The notes below the pieces were generated by a model. It was given only the letters and a program-made list of their open reading frames with translations. It did not search any database and was not told the origin of the DNA. This document shows positions 61,015-64,000 of a DNA stretch of 64,000 nucleotides, piece by piece. The position numbers and the translations under genes were made by a program. The stretch's first letter is position 1. Each line of letters starts with the position of its first letter. This DNA is from Burkholderiaceae bacterium (GTDB taxonomy: Bacteria; Pseudomonadota; Gammaproteobacteria; Burkholderiales; Burkholderiaceae_E), in the NCBI GenBank assembly GCA_016710525.1, contig JADJVQ010000042.1, forward strand, positions 11,166 through 75,165. Reading direction: 5' to 3'.

Positions 61015-62292
61015 TCAGGCCAGCATGTCCGCCCAGATATTCTGCGCCCAGGCCCAGCCGAAACTGCCCTCCAGCGTGCTGCGTTCGGCCGACACACCGC
61101 CCGAGCCGGCGACCGGTTCGACGACCCGCTTGTTTGGGTTGTACTGATGGACCGACGCGACATGAATGACCTGGGTGTCGTCCACGAAGCTGTAGCAGGT
61201 ATTCATCAGAACCGGTGTGGGGTTGGGCGGGCGACCCGCAAAGGCATTGAGGATCGCCGCGACGGCCAGTTTGGCGTGCTGGTTGGCCATATGCCCTGAC
61301 TTGGGCATCAGCGGTGCCGATAAGGTCGCGTCGCCGAGGACGTGAATCCCTTTGGCGGCGGTCGATTCCATCGACAGCCAGTCGACGGCGCACCAGCGGT
61401 CGTTGGCGTTGACCAGTCCGGCCTGGCGCGCCAGCGGCGCTGCGCGCATCGTCGGCACGACGTTGAGGACGTCGGCTTTCACATCCTCGAACTGCAGCTT
61501 GGCGGTCCGCGTACGTCCGTCGACTTCGACCAGAGCATTGTTCGGCCGGAATTCGACCATGCCAGGATACAACTCGGCCCAGGCCTTCTTGAACAGCGCC
61601 GGCTTGGACACGACATCCGGATTGGCGTCGAGGATCAGCACTTTCGAACGCGGCTTTGATTTCTTGAAGTACGCGGCTACCTGGCTGGCTCGTTCATAGG
61701 GGCCCGGCGGGCAGCGATAGGGGGCCAGCGGCACCGTGATCGCATACACACCGCCGTCGCGCATCGATTCCAACTGACGACGCAACGCGACGGTCTCTGC
61801 GCCGGCCTTCCAGGCGTGAAGCACCGTGCCTGCCGCAAACGCGGCTGACAAGCCGACCGTGGCGTCGAGCATCAGTTCCACACCGGGCGAAAGCACAAGC
61901 CGGTCGTAGGGCAGTATGTCGCCACTGGCCAGCCTGACCGTGCGGGCGGCCGTGTCGATCGACTGGGCCTCGCCGCGAATCACACGCACGCCCCATCGGG
62001 CCAGTCCGTCGTAGCGAAGGGTGATGTCGTTCATGCTCCGACTGCCGCCGATGACCAAGTTGGAAATCGGGCAGGAGACATAAACCGCGTCACGTTCGAC
62101 AAGCGTCACGTCGACCTTGCCGCCGCTCCACATTCGCAGGTACTTGGCCGCGGTGGCGCCGCCGTAGCCGCCTCCGATGACCACCACTTTGGGAGCGGCC
62201 GCTCCGCCAATTGCGGCGCAGCCAGCCAAGGCGGCCAGGCCCACGCCGCCAGCCGCTGCGATCAGATGGCGTCGAGTCGTTTGTTTCGTCAT
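61015..62292 (-). CDS. fccB: Flavocytochrome c sulfide dehydrogenase, flavoprotein subunit
   Basis: A 425-residue periplasmic flavoprotein that oxidises sulfide and passes electrons to the FccA cytochrome. It begins with a twin-arginine-type signal (TTRRHLIAAAGG, then a hydrophobic stretch). The FAD motif is VVVIGGGYGGATAAKYL at about residue 35; the redox cysteines fit VSCPISN and MNTCYSF; the C-terminus (KRVVEPVAGSGG onward) is the FCSD flavin-binding domain. It lies 9 bases after fccA. A sulfite-dehydrogenase or Sox-related role is an alternative. Confidence 0.9.
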   Translation of the reverse strand: MTKQTTRRHLIAAAGGVGLAALAGCAAIGGAAAPKVVVIGGGYGGATAAKYLRMWSGGKVDVTLVERDAVYVSCPISNLVIGGSRSMNDITLRYDGLARWGVRVIRGEAQSIDTAARTVRLASGDILPYDRLVLSPGVELMLDATVGLSAAFAAGTVLHAWKAGAETVALRRQLESMRDGGVYAITVPLAPYRCPPGPYERASQVAAYFKKSKPRSKVLILDANPDVVSKPALFKKAWAELYPGMVEFRPNNALVEVDGRTRTAKLQFEDVKADVLNVVPTMRAAPLARQAGLVNANDRWCAVDWLSMESTAAKGIHVLGDATLSAPLMPKSGHMANQHAKLAVAAILNAFAGRPPNPTPVLMNTCYSFVDDTQVIHVASVHQYNPNKRVVEPVAGSGGVSAERSTLEGSFGWAWAQNIWADMLA

Positions 62293-62301
62293 GTGCTGGC
62301 C

Positions 62302-62607
62302 TCAGTTCTTCTGCGCGGCGAAGTAGCCGGCGATCAATCGCATCTGTTCGGGTGTGTAGCCTTTGACGAGCTGATGCATGATCGTGGCCTTTCGCCGCCC
62401 GCTCCGGAACTCTTCGATCACCTCGAGCAACCGCTTTTCCGGATAGCCGGCCAGCGTGGCGCTGGCATCTCGGGCGCGCCCGTCGGTGCCATGGCAATTC
62501 GCGCAGGTGGCGGCCAAATTGCGGCCGAGGTCTGGGTCGGCCGGCTGTGCGCCGGACATGCTGCTCGCAGTGCCGATCATGGCCGCGATGGTCCATCGTA
62601 TTTTCAT
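62302..62607 (-). CDS. fccA: Flavocytochrome c subunit, monohaem c-type cytochrome
   Basis: A 101-residue periplasmic cytochrome. A signal peptide covers about residues 1-20 and the haem site is CANCH (C35, C38, H39); an axial Met is likely in ATIMHQL. ATG 62607 follows a strong GGGGGAG site. Only one haem site is present, so this is the short, monohaem form, unlike dihaem FccA. It is the first gene of the fccA-fccB pair. Confidence 0.88.
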   Translation of the reverse strand: MKIRWTIAAMIGTASSMSGAQPADPDLGRNLAATCANCHGTDGRARDASATLAGYPEKRLLEVIEEFRSGRRKATIMHQLVKGYTPEQMRLIAGYFAAQKN

Positions 62608-62661
62608 GAGTCTCCCCCTGGTAGTTCGGCCGGCGATGGGACATCCCCGGCCTGGGTCCGA

Positions 62662-62679
62662 TTGCAATTGGCATGCCAA
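62662..62679 (-). promoter_or_regulatory. Sigma-54 promoter before fccA
   Basis: On the minus strand TTGGCATG, four bases, TTGCAA matches the -24/-12 consensus with the exact ten-base gap between GG and GC. Transcription should begin near 62650, about 45 bases before the fccA ATG. The divergent gene codes for a sigma-54 activator, which supports the call. Confidence 0.75.
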
Positions 62680-62815
62680 CGTCCGTTTCATCAGGGGTTC
62701 GGTGCCGCACGGGGCACGCCGAGCCGTGGCATGAGGGCGTGACGGTCTTGAGTACTGGGCAGATCCGACGAGTGTGCAGACCCATGCAGCGCCGATCCGT
62801 GCTTGCTTGGCAGGT

Positions 62816-62850
62816 GTGTCATGTGTCAGTGTCATGACGCGGCATGACGC
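62816..62850. promoter_or_regulatory. Candidate activator-binding repeats upstream of the sigma-54 promoter
   Basis: GTGTCATG (62816), GTGTCATGACGC (62829, a near palindrome) and GGCATGACGC (62841) are clustered about 150-190 bases upstream of the fccA promoter, where enhancer sites for sigma-54 activators usually lie. They are also close to the start of the regulator gene. Confidence 0.45.
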
Positions 62851-62905
62851 AAGTGCGCGTTGGCAGAGCGGACAGGCCACCGAGAGGGCCGTTGTGGAGG
62901 GGCGG

Positions 62906-64000
62906 ATGGACACGAAAGTCAGGCAGCTTGGAGCGATCGAAACCCAGGCCTGGGTCGATCTGCACGAAGATCCGCTGGTCTTGATCGACAGTCAGTACAC
63001 GATCATGGCGGCCAATCAGGCCTATGCCGCCGCTTATGGCGGTGAGATCGCGTCAGTGGTCGGGCAAAAGTGCCACGCGGTGTCGCACCGATCGGATGAG
63101 CCCTGCCATCGCCATGGCGAAAACTGTCCGCATCGCACGGTATTCGCGACTGGCCGGCCAGCCGAGGTCGTGCATGTGCATTTTGACCACGCAGGACATC
63201 CCGACAAGGTGCGCTTGAGTGCCCAGCCGCTGCACAGCGACGGGCGGGTGCTGTTCATGGCGGAGCGCATCCGGCGTGTGCCGCAGCAATCTCGGGCGGC
63301 CTACGCCGATCTCGTGGGGCTGAGCCCTGCGTTCACGACAATGATGCGGGAACTGGCCGATGCGGCGGGGTCGGACATTGCCGTGCTGTTGGGCGGCGAG
63401 ACGGGCGCAGGCAAGGGAGATGGCGGCTCGCTATCTGCATCACAACGGGCCGCAAGCGCGCGGCCCGTTCGTGGTGGTCGACTGCACGGCCATCCCCGAG
63501 TCCTTGTTCGAGGCTGAACTGTTCGGGCATTCCAAAGGGGCTTTCACCGGGCCGAGTGCGAGTCGCCAGGGGCTTGTCGAGGCTGCTGATTCCGGCACGC
63601 TGTTCCTGGACGAAATCGGCGATCTGCCCTTGTCTCTGCCAGTCCAAGCTGCTGCGTTTTGCCGAATCGGGCGAATTCCGCGGCCTCGGTTCCAATCAGA
63701 TTCGGCGCTCGAACTGCCGGATCATCAGCGCCAGCAACAAGGCCTTGCGTCCGCTGATGGCGGCCGGCGGGTTTCGCTCCGATCTCTTTTTCCGTTTGGC
63801 GGGCATCGAAATCTGGGTGCCCGCGTTGCGTGACCGCGGTGGCGATGCCAGTCTGATCGCTCAGGAACTGCTGTCGTCGATGTCGCAGGGGCGTCTCCAG
63901 TTGTCGGCCACGGCGCGGGCGGCACTGGATGCTCAGCCCTTTCCCGGCAATGTGCGCGAATTGCGCAACCTGATGCGCCGCGTGGCCCATCGCCACGAGA
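62906..64000 (+). pseudogene. PAS-AAA+ sigma-54-dependent activator, two frameshifts, 3' end beyond window
   Basis: ATG 62906 follows a GGAGGGG site. The N-terminal PAS domain is rich in Cys and His (QKCHAVSHRSDEPCHRHGENCPH), suggesting a metal or redox sensor. The AAA+ domain follows with Walker A GETGAGK, a GAFTGP loop (usual form GAFTGA) and Walker B GTLFLDEIGDLPL, then SDLFFRLAGIEIWVPALRDR and NVRELRNLMRR. Two single-base insertions break the frame: one G in GGG at 63415-63417, one C at 63639-63640; removing both gives a continuous activator to the window end. It is divergent from fccA and should activate its sigma-54 promoter, probably in response to sulfide or sulfur. Confidence 0.8.

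Noticed and set aside
1..64000. tRNA, rRNA, insertion sequence or prophage genes
   Set aside because: No T-loop-like tRNA signatures, no transposase or integrase motifs and no terminal repeats were noticed on reading both strands.

Overview
The window is very GC-rich, densely coded DNA from a member of the Betaproteobacteria, most likely Burkholderiales. The pointers are the recG-oxyR neighbourhood, hemH close to grpE-dnaK-dnaJ, a NuoE/NuoF-fused NAD-dependent formate dehydrogenase, and many scattered CaiB/BaiF and crotonase-family genes. Genus is not resolved from sequence alone. I see no rRNA, tRNA, CRISPR array or insertion sequence. No gene-free stretch exceeds 300 bases; the longest are 62608-62905 and 42324-42590.

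Layout. 1-3065: N-terminus of a TonB-dependent receptor, a DUF2946-like secreted protein, a Crp/Fnr-type regulator and a threonine aldolase. 3050-8817: a leftward block of substrate-binding protein, AraC regulator, CaiB-type CoA-transferase, a dioxygenase resembling 3-mercaptopropionate dioxygenase, and two crotonases; it reads as an organic-acid/thiol catabolic operon. 8967-18295: two formylglycine sulfatases flank a tetR-tauD-tauD-P450 operon and a D-aminoacylase-like amidohydrolase. 18443-22235: a frameshifted C39-like peptidase, a thioesterase, a RidA-family protein and RecG. 22285-29750: a small secreted HExxH protein, L-asparaginase, DgoK, OxyR, CysM, two overlapping EamA transporters and a class II aldolase. 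29925-33697: a flavin monooxygenase with an extra N-terminal NTF2-like domain, then divergent MATE/MarR genes around two perfect palindromes. 33745-42323: a triple-CheW protein with a soluble triple-PAS chemoreceptor, MltB, and a moxR-DUF58-tgpA operon. 42591-49744: crotonase, SnoaL-like protein, ferrochelatase, a BON-LysM protein and grpE-dnaK-dnaJ behind a sigma-32-type promoter. 49844-51498: two damaged CaiB-family genes around a 232-base stretch with no T. 51495-60883: EAL-HDOD protein, beta-CASP hydrolase, formate dehydrogenase, glutathione peroxidase, a hydratase and a crotonase. 61015-64000: flavocytochrome c sulfide dehydrogenase (fccA-fccB) behind a sigma-54-type promoter, divergent from a PAS/AAA+ sigma-54 activator that carries two one-base insertions.

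How it fits together. Sulfur recurs: thiol dioxygenase, sulfatases, TauD-type enzymes, cysteine synthase, sulfide dehydrogenase with its own activator, and OxyR and glutathione peroxidase for redox defence. That link is my inference. The rest is housekeeping (heat shock, haem, recombination, murein) and fatty-acid-like CoA chemistry.

Caution on sequence quality. Several otherwise good genes are broken by single-base indels, mostly in short homopolymers, and the 50.2-51.5 kb region looks wrong at the base level. Some pseudogenes below may be assembly errors.
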